Shown one piece after another: positions 48,737 to 57,082 of a stretch of DNA of 64,000 nucleotides (the stretch's first letter is position 1; each line of letters begins with the position of its first letter). The stretch is from positions 682,001-746,000 of the forward strand of contig NZ_BMTT01000001.1 of assembly GCF_014649815.1 (NCBI RefSeq), written 5' to 3'. The DNA is from Streptomyces mutabilis. GTDB lineage: Bacteria; Actinomycetota; Actinomycetes; Streptomycetales; Streptomycetaceae. The position numbers were made by a program, and so were the translations under genes. Below the pieces are notes generated by a model. That model was not told the origin of the DNA. It was given only the letters and a program-made list of their open reading frames with translations, and searched no databases.

Positions 48737-48917
48737 TCGTCTGTCCGGCATCGTCGGACTGACGACCGGCCCGACACCCCGGCCCGCCGGTCGAAGCCCG
48801 GCACGCCGCCGGAGGCGGCCGATGGACACGGCCCGGACGGCTGGGAGGCGAACCGCACGGTGCCGGCACACCTGGCGGAACACCGCGTGGCGTGGCGGGC
48901 CTGAGCGTCTGTCCGGT
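48666..48917 (+). repeat. Duplicated 3' end of the helicase gene
   Basis: The last ~70 bases of the helicase gene plus following bases (48666-48749, from CCGGACGGCTGGGAGGCGAA to CTGTCCGG) recur at 48834-48917, offset by 168 bases. The second copy has diverged by about ten substitutions. It still reads DGWEANRTVPAHLAEHRVAW then stop, but without any upstream gene. Confidence 0.9.
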
Positions 48918-48933
48918 GCCTGGCGCAGTTTCC

Positions 48934-48952
48934 CTCAGGGCTAAGATTTCAG
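48934..48952. promoter_or_regulatory. marR promoter with motif shared with catabolic operon
   Basis: CTCAGGGCTAAGATTTCAG contains a -10-like TAAGAT (48942-48947). Its right half CTAAGATTTCAG nearly matches the complement of CAGAAATCTAAG at 59669-59680. Its left half CAGGGCT(T)AAG matches the complement of 59775-59788. Proposed as a MarR site. Confidence 0.5.
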
Positions 48953-48980
48953 CACCGAACACGTGCCGCGAGGGGAAGAC

Positions 48981-49529
48981 ATGGCTCAGGGCAGGGCGGC
49001 GAAGCGGCCGGACGCCGTGGCGGGGATCGTCGAGGACTGGGCGCGGGAGCGGCCCGAGCTGGACACCTCGCCGCTGGAGGTGCTGGCCCGGCTGCACCGG
49101 TCGTACCTGCAGTACCAGTCGCGGATGACCTCGCGGCTCGACGAGCACGGACTGTCCGTCGCCGGGTTCGACGTGCTCACCGCGCTGCGCCGGGCCGGAG
49201 CCCCGTACCGGCTGACCGCCGGGCAACTCGCGGACTCCGGGCTGATCTCGTCGGCCGGGGTGACCCTGCGGCTGGACCGGCTGGAGAAGGACGGTCTGCT
49301 CGTGCGCGAGCGGGACGCCGGTGACCGGCGGGTGGTGTACTCGCGGCTCACCGAGGCGGGGCTGGCGAAGGTGGACGAGGTGTTCGCCGAACACCTGGAG
49401 AACGAACGCCGGATGCTCGACGGGCTCTCACCCGCCGAGCGTCGTCAGCTGGGCCGTCTGCTGTCCAAGCTGGAGCGTTCCATCGTGGACTCCGACGACA
49501 TCCCCGCTCAGCGCGCCGAGACCGGCTGA
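48981..49529 (+). CDS. MarR-family regulator
   Basis: 182 residues with a winged helix at about 55-125 (LSVAGFDVLTALRRAGAPYR; LTAGQLADSGLISSAGVTLR; LDRLEKDGLLVRERDAGDRR) and helices for dimerisation on both sides. The ATG at 48981 has GAGGGGAAG; an in-frame GTG at 48963 is less likely. It converges on the catabolic operon's last gene. MarR proteins beside aromatic pathways usually derepress on binding the substrate. The shared promoter motif supports this. Confidence 0.88.
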   Translation: MAQGRAAKRPDAVAGIVEDWARERPELDTSPLEVLARLHRSYLQYQSRMTSRLDEHGLSVAGFDVLTALRRAGAPYRLTAGQLADSGLISSAGVTLRLDRLEKDGLLVRERDAGDRRVVYSRLTEAGLAKVDEVFAEHLENERRMLDGLSPAERRQLGRLLSKLERSIVDSDDIPAQRAETG

Positions 49530-50536
49530 GCCTTCGACTGCCGCCCGGCCTGCGCCTGGTAGAGGCGGCGCAGGCGGACCACGCCCAGGTCGTGCTGGTA
49601 GAGGTTCTCCCGCTGGTCGGCGTCCGCGGGCATGCTTTCGAGGATGACGCGGTCCTGCTCCAGGACCTCCCAGTGGCGGGCCTCGATCAGGGTCTTGTAG
49701 AGGAACCGCCAGGTGTCGCGCTGCCAGTCGCTCACCTTGCGGTAGCGCCAGAAGAAGACGCCGGTGCGTTCCGCGTCCACCGGGCAGGCCATGCCGACGA
49801 TGCCGAACGGCCCGCCGGGGCCCGCCGACGGCGGGTAGGGGATGGACAGGTCGACCCAGTCGACGCCGGTGCGGCACAGCTCCACCCAGTCGAAGTTGAC
49901 GCCGCGCTGGTCGGTCTTCTCGAAGAAGTAGCCGCGCTCGGTCTCCCGGATCCGGAACTTGGCGGACGTGTCGCCGGCGAACATGGTGTGCGACTCGGAG
50001 TGCAGGAACGCGCCGTGCATCGGGTCGAGCAGGTTCTCCATGGCGAACCGCCACGGCACGTTCCACTCGGCGTAGCAGAGGAAGGCGGAGACGTCGTCGT
50101 CGGTGAGCGGTTCGGGGAGCGTCAGCTCCACCGGCTCCGGGTGCTCCTCGTCGCCGAAGTAGGCGAGGATCGCGCCGCCGACCTCGCGCACGGGCGGCGA
50201 GGTGACGAGGGTCTTGCCCTCCAGGTTGCAGCCGGGCAGGCCGGGCACCGAGGTGACCGTGCCGGCGCCGTCGACCTCGACACCGTGGTACCAGCAGGCG
50301 ACCCGGTCACCGAGGTGCTTGCCGAGGGACAGGGGCGCCCCGCGGTGGGGGCAGCGGTCGGCGAGCATGGAGAGCGCGCCGTCGGACTTGCGGAAGAGCA
50401 GCCAGTTCTCGCCGAGGACCGTCACCCTGCGCATGCCGCCGGGCTCGACGAAGCGGGACGGCACGACGGGGTGCCACTGGTTGCGCAGGCCGTGGGCGTA
50501 GATGTGCTCGGCGGTGTCGCGGGTGGAGAGGGTCAT
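49508..50536 (-). CDS. Rieske non-heme iron oxygenase, terminal component
   Basis: A 342-aa oxygenase. The N-terminal Rieske [2Fe-2S] domain has CPHRG and CWYHG (C-x-H...C-x2-H). The C-terminal catalytic domain has the mononuclear iron site DPMHGAFLHSESH. Length and layout match the one-polypeptide aromatic demethylases/hydroxylases such as VanA, which pair with a VanB-type reductase; one is encoded two genes upstream. It is the last gene of the 11-gene operon, starting 1 base after the stop of the small HTH gene. The substrate is unknown. Confidence 0.9.
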   Translation of the reverse strand: MTLSTRDTAEHIYAHGLRNQWHPVVPSRFVEPGGMRRVTVLGENWLLFRKSDGALSMLADRCPHRGAPLSLGKHLGDRVACWYHGVEVDGAGTVTSVPGLPGCNLEGKTLVTSPPVREVGGAILAYFGDEEHPEPVELTLPEPLTDDDVSAFLCYAEWNVPWRFAMENLLDPMHGAFLHSESHTMFAGDTSAKFRIRETERGYFFEKTDQRGVNFDWVELCRTGVDWVDLSIPYPPSAGPGGPFGIVGMACPVDAERTGVFFWRYRKVSDWQRDTWRFLYKTLIEARHWEVLEQDRVILESMPADADQRENLYQHDLGVVRLRRLYQAQAGRQSKAQPVSAR

Positions 50537-50537
50537 G

Positions 50538-50765
50538 TCAGGCTCCCAGGCGGTGCATCTCGGCGCGGAAGGACTCCTCGGTCCAGGGTTCGCCCGTGGG
50601 CGTGCGCAGTTGGCGGGAGTTGAGGCCGTCGATCACGTCGGCCAGTTCGTGACCGTCCTTGGTGAAGATGTCCTCGAGGGTGCGCGCGAGATCGGTCTCG
50701 TACGGGGTGGGCTCGTGGTCGCGGGTCTGGTGGGGGTCCAGGCAGGGCCAGGTGGTCTCGGACAC
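50538..50765 (-). CDS. Small recombinase-like HTH protein
   Basis: 75 residues. The C-terminal half (ELADVIDGLNSRQLRTPTGE then PWTEESFRAEMHRLGA) resembles the helix-turn-helix at the end of serine-recombinase domains (IARELNxRGIRTxxGxPW). No catalytic resolvase domain is present. It sits between the reductase and oxygenase genes, with gaps of 18 bases and 1 base, so it is an integral member of the operon. I recall similar small proteins beside other Rieske systems. It may bind DNA or act as a structural partner; unknown. Confidence 0.7.
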   Translation of the reverse strand: MSETTWPCLDPHQTRDHEPTPYETDLARTLEDIFTKDGHELADVIDGLNSRQLRTPTGEPWTEESFRAEMHRLGA

Positions 50766-50783
50766 GGCGTTCTCCGTAAGCGG

Positions 50784-51734
50784 TCAGAGGTTCAGGACGA
50801 GGCGGTCCGAGGCGCAGCGCGAGACGCAGATCATCATCGTCTCGCCGGTGGCGCGTTCGGCGTCGCTGAGCAGGAAGTCGCGGTGGTCGGGGGTGCCGGC
50901 CAGGACGCGGGTCTCGCAGGAGCCGCAGATGCCGTCCCGGCAGGAGGAGGCGACGGCGAGGCCCGCGTTCTCGGCGGCCTGCAGGATGGAGGTGCCGGGG
51001 CCGACGCTCAGGGTCACGCCCGACGTGCGGCACTCGACCTCGAAGGCGCTGTCGTCGCCGTCGTCGCGTGCCACGGCCGGGGCGGCGAAGCGCTCGGTGC
51101 GCAGCCGCCCCTGCGGCGCCGCCTCCTCGACGGCCTTCAGCAGCGGCTCGGGACCGCAGCAGTACACGAGCGCGTCGGGCTCGAGGTCCGCGAGGACGCC
51201 CGCCACGTCGATGTGTCCCTGCTCGTCCTGCGGTACGAGGGTCACCTCGCCGCCGCCGAGTGCGGCGAGTTCGCCACCGAACGCCATCGAGGCGCGGGTA
51301 CGGCCGCCGTGGACCAGCCGGTACGGGATGCCGTCCCGCTCGGCGCGGCGGGCCATGGCCAGGATCGGTGTGATGCCGATGCCGCCGGCGATGAAGACGT
51401 AGGAGGCGGCCGGTTCCAGGGCGAAGTGGTTGCGCGGCCCGGCCACCCGCACGGTCTGGCCGGGCCGCACCTTGGTGTGCACGTGGCGCGAACCGCCCCG
51501 TGACGCCGCCTCGTTGAGGATGCCGAGCCGGTACGACCCCGTCTCCTCCGGGTCGCCGCACAGGCTGTACTGGCGGACGTGGCCGCCCACGTGCAGGTCC
51601 AGGTGGGCGCCCGGGGTCCAGGCCGGCAGCGGCTTGCCGTCCGGGTGGACCAGTTCGACGGAGAGGACTCCGTCCGCCTCCCAGGTCGTGCGGTGGACGA
51701 GGAGGTCCAGTTCCTGCTCTTCGGTGGTGCTCAT
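50784..51734 (-). CDS. Ferredoxin-NAD(P)H reductase of Rieske system (VanB-like)
   Basis: A 316-aa phthalate-dioxygenase-reductase-type protein. The flavin-binding N-terminus has RQYSLCGDPEE, the nucleotide-binding middle has FIAGGIGITPILAMARRA and CCGPEPLLKAV, and the C-terminal plant-type [2Fe-2S] ferredoxin has SSCRDGICGSCETRVLAG plus a later Cys (MMICVSRCASD). It passes electrons from NAD(P)H to the Rieske oxygenase encoded downstream. Confidence 0.92.
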   Translation of the reverse strand: MSTTEEQELDLLVHRTTWEADGVLSVELVHPDGKPLPAWTPGAHLDLHVGGHVRQYSLCGDPEETGSYRLGILNEAASRGGSRHVHTKVRPGQTVRVAGPRNHFALEPAASYVFIAGGIGITPILAMARRAERDGIPYRLVHGGRTRASMAFGGELAALGGGEVTLVPQDEQGHIDVAGVLADLEPDALVYCCGPEPLLKAVEEAAPQGRLRTERFAAPAVARDDGDDSAFEVECRTSGVTLSVGPGTSILQAAENAGLAVASSCRDGICGSCETRVLAGTPDHRDFLLSDAERATGETMMICVSRCASDRLVLNL

Positions 51735-51748
51735 GTCGGCGGGCCTCC

Positions 51749-53380
51749 CTACCGGGTGGGGATCTTGACGGGCGGGGTGAAGGGGTTCTTCATCGGGCCG
51801 AGCGTGGCCAGGTCGACCTCGACGAGGGTCGGCCCGTCGGAGGCGACGGCAGCGTCGATCACCTTCGCGGCCTGGCTCGCGTCGCCGATCCGCGCGTACG
51901 GGAGCGAGCAGGCGGCGGCGAGCTGTGCGAAGTCGGGGGTGAACAGGTCGACGCCCGAGCGGCGTTCGGTGTAGGTGGCCTGCATGTTGCGCAGCACGCC
52001 GTAGCCACCGTCGTTGAAGACGACGAGGGTCAGCCGGGGCCGTTCCTGGGCGAGGGTGAGCAGTTCGCCGAGGTGGACGGCGAGTCCGCCGTCCCCGGCG
52101 ATGACCACGGTCGGCTCGTCGGGGCGGGCGAGGGCGGCGCCGATGCCCATGCCGAGGCCCTGCCCGATGCCGCCGCCGCGCGGGAAGACGTTGGCCCGCG
52201 GGTCGTGGATCGGCAGGAGGCGGTTGCCCCAGGCCGAGGAGGGGATGGTGACGTCCCGGGCGACGACGGCGCCCCGCGGCAGGGCGGCGGCGAGGGCGTC
52301 ACAGACGGCCGCCTGGGGTCCGATGCCGTCGTGCAGTACGGCCCGTACCTCCTCGCGCGCCCGCCGCACCCGTTCCGTCCAGCCTCCGTCGGCCCGGACG
52401 GCGACCTCCGTGAGCCTCGGCAGGACCGCGCCCGCGTCGCCGTGGAGTGCGTGCGACGCGGGGTACACCCGGCCGAGGGCGGCGGCGTCGACGTCGATCT
52501 GAATGTGGGCCTCGGGGAGGCGGATTCCGTAGTCGGCGGTCTCGTTGGATCGGAAGTGGGTGCCGACGGTGACGACGACGTCGGCGTCCGCGAGGAGGGC
52601 GCGGGCGGCGGGCGTGGTGGCGAAGTTGCCGATGACCTGGTCGTGGTCCTCGGGTACGGCGCCCCGGCCGGAGTTGGAGGTGAGCAGGCCGGCGCCGGTC
52701 GTCTCCAGCAGGGCGAGGAGCTGGTCGCGGGCGGTGTTCGCGCCGCCGCCGGCCCAGATCAGCGGGCGGCGGGCGGTGGCGAGCAACTCGCGTGCGCCGG
52801 CCAGCGCGGAGGCGTCCGGCACCGGAACCTCGAAGGCGGGTGCGCCCTGCCCGTCGTCCTCCTGGACCGCGTACTGCAGGTCGATCGGCCACTCCACGCT
52901 CGCGGGCCCGCCCGGCGCGGTGAGTGCGGCGGCGGACGCCTCGCGCAGGACGCGGCCCGCGTCCCGGGCGGAGGTGACGGTCGCGGCGTACTTGGACACC
53001 GCGGCGAGCATGCCGAGCTGGTCCTTGGTCTCGTGGATGAAGCCGCGTCCGCTGCCGAGGTACGCCGACTCGACCTGCCCGGTGATGTGCAGCACCGACG
53101 TCCCCGACGCCAGCGCCTCGATCAGGGACCCGGCGGCGTTTCCCGCGCCGGTGCCGGTGGAGGTGAGCGCACAGCCGATGGAGCCGCGGGCCCGGCCGTG
53201 GGCGTCGGCGGCGTTGACGGCGCTCGCCTCGTGCCGCACCGGCACGAACCGCAGCTCCGGGTCGGCCTCGACGGCCTCCACCAGCGGCAGGTTGTGGACG
53301 GACACGATGCCGAACACGGTGTCGACGCCGAGGGACTTGAGGTGGGCGGTCAGGAGTCCGCCACCGTGGTCGTAACGCAT
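51749..53380 (-). CDS. ThDP-dependent decarboxylase, benzoylformate-decarboxylase-like
   Basis: A 543-aa enzyme of the acetolactate synthase/benzoylformate decarboxylase fold. The ThDP activating Glu lies in VRHEASAVNAADAHGRARG, and the diphosphate-binding motif runs from AGDGGLAVHLGELL to FNDGGYGVL. In an aromatic catabolic operon the likely role is decarboxylation of a 2-oxo acid to an aldehyde, which the operon's aldehyde dehydrogenase could oxidise. It shares fold but little sequence with the ThDP enzyme at 1.8 kb. Substrate is inferred only. Confidence 0.85.
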   Translation of the reverse strand: MRYDHGGGLLTAHLKSLGVDTVFGIVSVHNLPLVEAVEADPELRFVPVRHEASAVNAADAHGRARGSIGCALTSTGTGAGNAAGSLIEALASGTSVLHITGQVESAYLGSGRGFIHETKDQLGMLAAVSKYAATVTSARDAGRVLREASAAALTAPGGPASVEWPIDLQYAVQEDDGQGAPAFEVPVPDASALAGARELLATARRPLIWAGGGANTARDQLLALLETTGAGLLTSNSGRGAVPEDHDQVIGNFATTPAARALLADADVVVTVGTHFRSNETADYGIRLPEAHIQIDVDAAALGRVYPASHALHGDAGAVLPRLTEVAVRADGGWTERVRRAREEVRAVLHDGIGPQAAVCDALAAALPRGAVVARDVTIPSSAWGNRLLPIHDPRANVFPRGGGIGQGLGMGIGAALARPDEPTVVIAGDGGLAVHLGELLTLAQERPRLTLVVFNDGGYGVLRNMQATYTERRSGVDLFTPDFAQLAAACSLPYARIGDASQAAKVIDAAVASDGPTLVEVDLATLGPMKNPFTPPVKIPTR

Positions 53381-53389
53381 GCGAGCTCC

Positions 53390-54181
53390 TCAGAGGATGC
53401 CGCGGCCGACTCCGCCGCAGACGTCGATGCTGGTTCCGGTGATGTAGGAGGCGCGCGGCGAGAGCAGCGAGACGATCGCGTAGGCGACTTCCTCGGCGCG
53501 GCCGAGCCGCCCGAGCGCGATGCCCCGGTCGGCGGCGATCTCCGCCTGCCACTCCTCGTAGGTGAGTCCGCTGTCCGCCGCCGCGTGGCGGCGGGTCCAC
53601 TGGCCGGTGTCGACCAGGCCGAGGCAGACGGAGTTGACGCGGATGCCCTCGGGGGCGAGTTCGCGGGCCAGGGAGGCGGAGAGGTTGAGGATGCCGGCGC
53701 GGGCGGCGCTGGTCGTGATCAGCCGGGTCTCGGGCTGTTTTGCGAGGACGGCGTTGACGTTGACGACCGCGGCGGCGTCGGAGGCGCGGAGGTGATCGCG
53801 GACGGCGCCCAGAGGGTTGAGGACGCCCGCGAACTTCAGTTCCAGCTCGTCGCGCCAGTCGTCCTCGGTCGTCTCGTCGAGGGACTTCATCCGGGACTGG
53901 CCCGCGTTGTTGACGAGTCCGTCGAGCCGTCCGCCGAGACGGGCGGCGGCGCGCTCGGCGAAGTCCCGTACGGCGTCCGCGTCCCGGACGTCGCAGACGC
54001 CGGTGTACAGCCGGTCCGTACCGGCGCCGAGGCCCGCGGCGGCCTTGGCGAGCCGGTCGGCGTCCCGGCCGCAGGTCGCGACGCGGGCTCCTTCCGCGAG
54101 CAGGGCGCGGACCGTGGCCAGGCCGACGCCGGAGCTGCCGCCGGTGACCAGGACGGTGCGGTCGGCGAGGCCGAGATCCAT
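53390..54181 (-). CDS. Short-chain dehydrogenase/reductase
   Basis: A 263-aa classical SDR. The cofactor motif is TGGSSGVGLATVRALL, with NNAGQSRMK. The usual catalytic Ser-Tyr-Lys region reads LITTSAARAGILNLSASLAR, with no YxxxK tyrosine visible where it is expected. GLVDTGQWTRR and YITGTSIDVCGGVGRG close the fold. It may therefore have altered or lost oxidoreductase activity. It is an operon member between the ThDP enzyme and a second SDR. Confidence 0.8.
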   Translation of the reverse strand: MDLGLADRTVLVTGGSSGVGLATVRALLAEGARVATCGRDADRLAKAAAGLGAGTDRLYTGVCDVRDADAVRDFAERAAARLGGRLDGLVNNAGQSRMKSLDETTEDDWRDELELKFAGVLNPLGAVRDHLRASDAAAVVNVNAVLAKQPETRLITTSAARAGILNLSASLARELAPEGIRVNSVCLGLVDTGQWTRRHAAADSGLTYEEWQAEIAADRGIALGRLGRAEEVAYAIVSLLSPRASYITGTSIDVCGGVGRGIL

Positions 54182-54209
54182 GAGTACTCCTAGACGCTGG
54201 GGAGGGTGT

Positions 54210-54962
54210 TCAGTGCATGGTGAAGCCGCCGTTGACGGCGACCACCTGCCCGGTCAGATAGCGGGACTCCTCACCGAGCAGGTAGGAGACGAGCCCCACC
54301 AGGTCGTCGGGCCGCTGCGGGCGGGGGATCGCGCGGTTCGCCGCGTACAGGGCGTGCCGCTCGGCCGGGACGGACTCGGTCGCCTCGACCTCCGTCAGGC
54401 CCGGTGCCACCGCGTTGACGGTGATGCCCCGCTCTCCCAGCTCGCGGGCCATCGCTCGGGTCAGGGCGAGGACCGCGCCCTTGGAGGCGATGTAGTGGGC
54501 GAGGCGTGGGGAGCCGTAGAGGGCCGCGTCGGAGGCGATGTTGACGATCCGTCCCGGGGTGGACATCAGCGGCAGCAGGTGCTTGGCGACGAGCCAGGGG
54601 CCGCGTGCGTTCACGGTCATCAGCCGGTCCCAGGTCTCCACGTCGATGTCCTGGAACTCCTTACCGCCCACTCCGTTGGCGAGCGCCGCGTTGTTGACCA
54701 GTCCGTACACGGGGCCGCCGGGTGCGATACGTGCGGCCAGCGCCTGGGCCGAGGCCGGATCGGCGACGTCCAGCGGCACGAACTCCGCCGTGCCGCCCGC
54801 CTCGCGGATCGCCGCCGCCGTGCGGGAGCCCCGCTCCTCGTTCAGCTCGGCGACGACGACCCGGTACCCGTCGGCCGCCGCCCGGCGGGCCATGGCCTCC
54901 CCCAGGCCACGGCCCGCGCCGGTCACGACGACCGTACGGCGCCCGCCGGCCGGGTCAGTCAC
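54210..54962 (-). CDS. Short-chain dehydrogenase/reductase (FabG-like)
   Basis: A 250-aa classical SDR. The cofactor motif is TGAGRGLGEAMARRAAADG with NNAALANGVG. The catalytic Tyr-x3-Lys is in LAHYIASKGAVLALTRAM, with a Ser in the preceding NIASDAALYGS stretch. C-terminal YLTGQVVAVNGGFTMH is typical. It probably oxidises an alcohol or dihydrodiol intermediate of the pathway. Its start overlaps the cupin gene stop by 8 bases. Confidence 0.88.
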   Translation of the reverse strand: MTDPAGGRRTVVVTGAGRGLGEAMARRAAADGYRVVVAELNEERGSRTAAAIREAGGTAEFVPLDVADPASAQALAARIAPGGPVYGLVNNAALANGVGGKEFQDIDVETWDRLMTVNARGPWLVAKHLLPLMSTPGRIVNIASDAALYGSPRLAHYIASKGAVLALTRAMARELGERGITVNAVAPGLTEVEATESVPAERHALYAANRAIPRPQRPDDLVGLVSYLLGEESRYLTGQVVAVNGGFTMH

Positions 54963-55476
54963 GGGTGACGCCGTACAGCGGGGAGTACTCGGGGTAGGTC
55001 GGCACCTGCGGCTTCTGCGTGCCGATGATCACGCAGAACAGGGCGTCCGTGTCGCCCTCGTTCTTCAGCGAGCGGGTCACGCCGGCCGGCACGACGATCA
55101 TGTCGCGGTAGCCGAGGGTGCGGTACTCGGTCTCGTCGGGGCCGCGGTGGATGCCGACGCGGACCTGGCCCTCCAGGACGAAGAAGGCCTCCTCGACGTC
55201 GTGGTGGGTGTGGGCGGGGCCCTCGGCACCGGGCGGCAGCAGCATGTTGGAGAAGGTGAAGCCGCCGGAGGGGATGATGCGGCCGTCGTTCTCGTGGTTG
55301 CCGGTGGCGCCGGAACCGACGTAGCGGATCTGCGCCCGCTTGTACTGCGGGCCGGCCTTCTCCTGGAAGGAGAGGGTGCCCCAGTCCGGTTCGCGGGAGT
55401 CCTTGGAGGCGATCAGGGAGTCGGTGTACTTGGCGAGGTCCCCGCCGTTGTCGTAGTCGGTGGTGGTCAGCGGCAT
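54955..55476 (-). CDS. Cupin-domain protein
   Basis: A 173-aa single-domain cupin. Cupin motif 1 is PAHTHHDVEEAFFVLEGQVR, with His-x-His and a Glu as metal ligands; motif 2 lies in YRDMIVVPAGVTRSLKNEGD. It may be a metal-dependent dioxygenase or isomerase, or a small-molecule binder; the sequence does not decide. Start 55476 lies 5 bases after the hydrolase stop. Confidence 0.8.
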   Translation of the reverse strand: MPLTTTDYDNGGDLAKYTDSLIASKDSREPDWGTLSFQEKAGPQYKRAQIRYVGSGATGNHENDGRIIPSGGFTFSNMLLPPGAEGPAHTHHDVEEAFFVLEGQVRVGIHRGPDETEYRTLGYRDMIVVPAGVTRSLKNEGDTDALFCVIIGTQKPQVPTYPEYSPLYGVTRD

Positions 55477-55481
55477 GGTGA

Positions 55482-56285
55482 TCAGCCCTTCGTGGCGCGG
55501 GTGTCGGTGACGATGTGCAGGTGGGAGAGCAGCCAGGCGTTGAAACGCCCGGGCTGTTCCTGGTTGGCCAGGTGACCGGCGTCCTTGACGATCACGGAGG
55601 CGGTCTTGTGCAGCCCGCCGGCCAGGACCTGTGAGGCGTCGGGGCCGGTGATCCGGTCCTTCTCCCCGCACAGGACGAGGGTGGGCGCGGTGACCCGGTG
55701 GAGTTCGCCGCGCAGGTCGGTGCGGGCCATGGACTCGGCCGCCGACGCGTAGCCGGGCAGCCGGATCGAGTCGGCCATCGTGTCGACGACCCGTCGCACC
55801 AGCTCGGTCGGCGCGTCCTGCGACAGGAGCCGGGGGCCGCGGCGCTCCGCGAAGGCACGGGAGCCGAGGCTCTCCAGCTCCGGGACGCGGGCGCGCATCG
55901 CGGCGGCCTTCTCGGGGCTCGTACCGGAGCCGGGGGTGGAGTCGGCGACGGTGAGGGAGGCGACGAGGTCCGGGTGCCGGGTGGCGAGCCGCAGCGCGAT
56001 CACGCCGCCCCAGGAGACGCCGACGACGTGCGCCTCGGTGTCGCGTGCCCGGATGACCTCGGCGGCGGTGTCGGCGTAGTCGTCGAGGGTGAGGTCCTGC
56101 TCCGGGTCGGCCGACTGGGCGTATCCGGGGGCGTCCCAGGCCACCGTCCGGTGGGCGGCGGCGAGCGTCTCGGTCTGCGGGGCGAACGCGGCGGACGAGG
56201 AGCCGATGCCGTGCAGGCACAGCACCAGCGGCCCGTCGTCCCCGTTCTCCTCCAGGTGCAGCCCGGCGGGGTCGTACGCGGTCAC
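55482..56285 (-). CDS. Alpha/beta hydrolase, possible meta-cleavage product hydrolase
   Basis: A 267-aa alpha/beta hydrolase. The oxyanion region is LVLCLHGIGSSSAAF, the nucleophile elbow GVSWGGVIALRL, the acid Asp in LVLCGEKDRITGP and the His in VKDAGHLANQEQPGRFN. The order and length match C-C bond hydrolases that act after extradiol cleavage (MhpC/BphD/HsaD type), and an extradiol dioxygenase lies two genes upstream. The start overlaps the preceding gene by 4 bases. Confidence 0.85.
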   Translation of the reverse strand: MTAYDPAGLHLEENGDDGPLVLCLHGIGSSSAAFAPQTETLAAAHRTVAWDAPGYAQSADPEQDLTLDDYADTAAEVIRARDTEAHVVGVSWGGVIALRLATRHPDLVASLTVADSTPGSGTSPEKAAAMRARVPELESLGSRAFAERRGPRLLSQDAPTELVRRVVDTMADSIRLPGYASAAESMARTDLRGELHRVTAPTLVLCGEKDRITGPDASQVLAGGLHKTASVIVKDAGHLANQEQPGRFNAWLLSHLHIVTDTRATKG

Positions 56286-57082
56286 AGGATCTGCCCCCGG
56301 CGTCCGGCCAGGGCCGCGAGCGAGCGCAGCACGGCGTAGGGGACGACCTGGCTGGTGGCCGGGTTGGCCGCGTCGGGGACGTGGCGCACCTCGAAGCGGT
56401 ACGAGCCCTGCGGTCCGCTCGCCTCGATGACGTGTGAGGTGTGCGAGGCCGCCGGGTCGGCGACCACCCGCACCCGTACGGCGTCGAGGTCGCCGACCGC
56501 GAGGGCCACGGAGGCGGCGACGTTCGTGGACTTCGGGAACCTGACCGGTACGTCGCGCGCGGTGCCGCGCATGACTTCCACCGGGGTGGTCGTGGCCCGC
56601 AGCCGGGCGAGGGTCTCCTCGTCCATCCAGGGCTGTTCGAGGGTGGACGGCAGCTTGGTGGTGGTCAGCGTGACCTCGCCGAGCGGTCCCATGGCGCGTA
56701 CGGCCTGGAGCAGGTCGAGTCCGCCGACCGCGCCGCCTGTGAAGTACACCCGGCCGGGCCCGGCCGCCAGGAGCCGCTTCGACAGTTCCTCGTCGGTCAG
56801 CGCTCCGGTGGACGCCACGAGCAGGTCGGTGCCGGACGCGAGGATCGTCTCACCCCGTTCGCGTACGACGCCCTGTCCGGCGGCCTCGACGATCAGGTCG
56901 CAGGAGGCGAGGGCCTGTTCCACGGTGAGCTGCGGGGCGGGGACGGCGTCGCCGAGCGGCCGGTTGTCGACGATGCCGACGAGTTCGGCGCCCGGCACGT
57001 CGCCCGCGGCGAGCGCGGTGCCGACGGTCCGGCCGATGGCGCCCCAGCCGATGAGGCCGACCTTGCGCGTGTGGGCGTTCAT
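56282..57082 (-). CDS. Aspartate-dehydrogenase-like NAD(P) oxidoreductase
   Basis: A 266-aa protein of the L-aspartate dehydrogenase (DUF108) type. The N-terminal Rossmann motif is VGLIGWGAIGRTVGTALAAG, with VEAAGQGVVRERGETIL and TGGAVGGLDLLQAVRAMG. The catalytic domain has FPKSTNVAASVALAVGDLDA. Homologues occur in aromatic operons with no NAD-synthesis genes, and none are near here, so a pathway-specific imine or aldehyde reaction is more likely than aspartate oxidation. Overlaps neighbours by 4 bases on both sides. Confidence 0.82.
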   Translation of the reverse strand: MNAHTRKVGLIGWGAIGRTVGTALAAGDVPGAELVGIVDNRPLGDAVPAPQLTVEQALASCDLIVEAAGQGVVRERGETILASGTDLLVASTGALTDEELSKRLLAAGPGRVYFTGGAVGGLDLLQAVRAMGPLGEVTLTTTKLPSTLEQPWMDEETLARLRATTTPVEVMRGTARDVPVRFPKSTNVAASVALAVGDLDAVRVRVVADPAASHTSHVIEASGPQGSYRFEVRHVPDAANPATSQVVPYAVLRSLAALAGRRGQIL

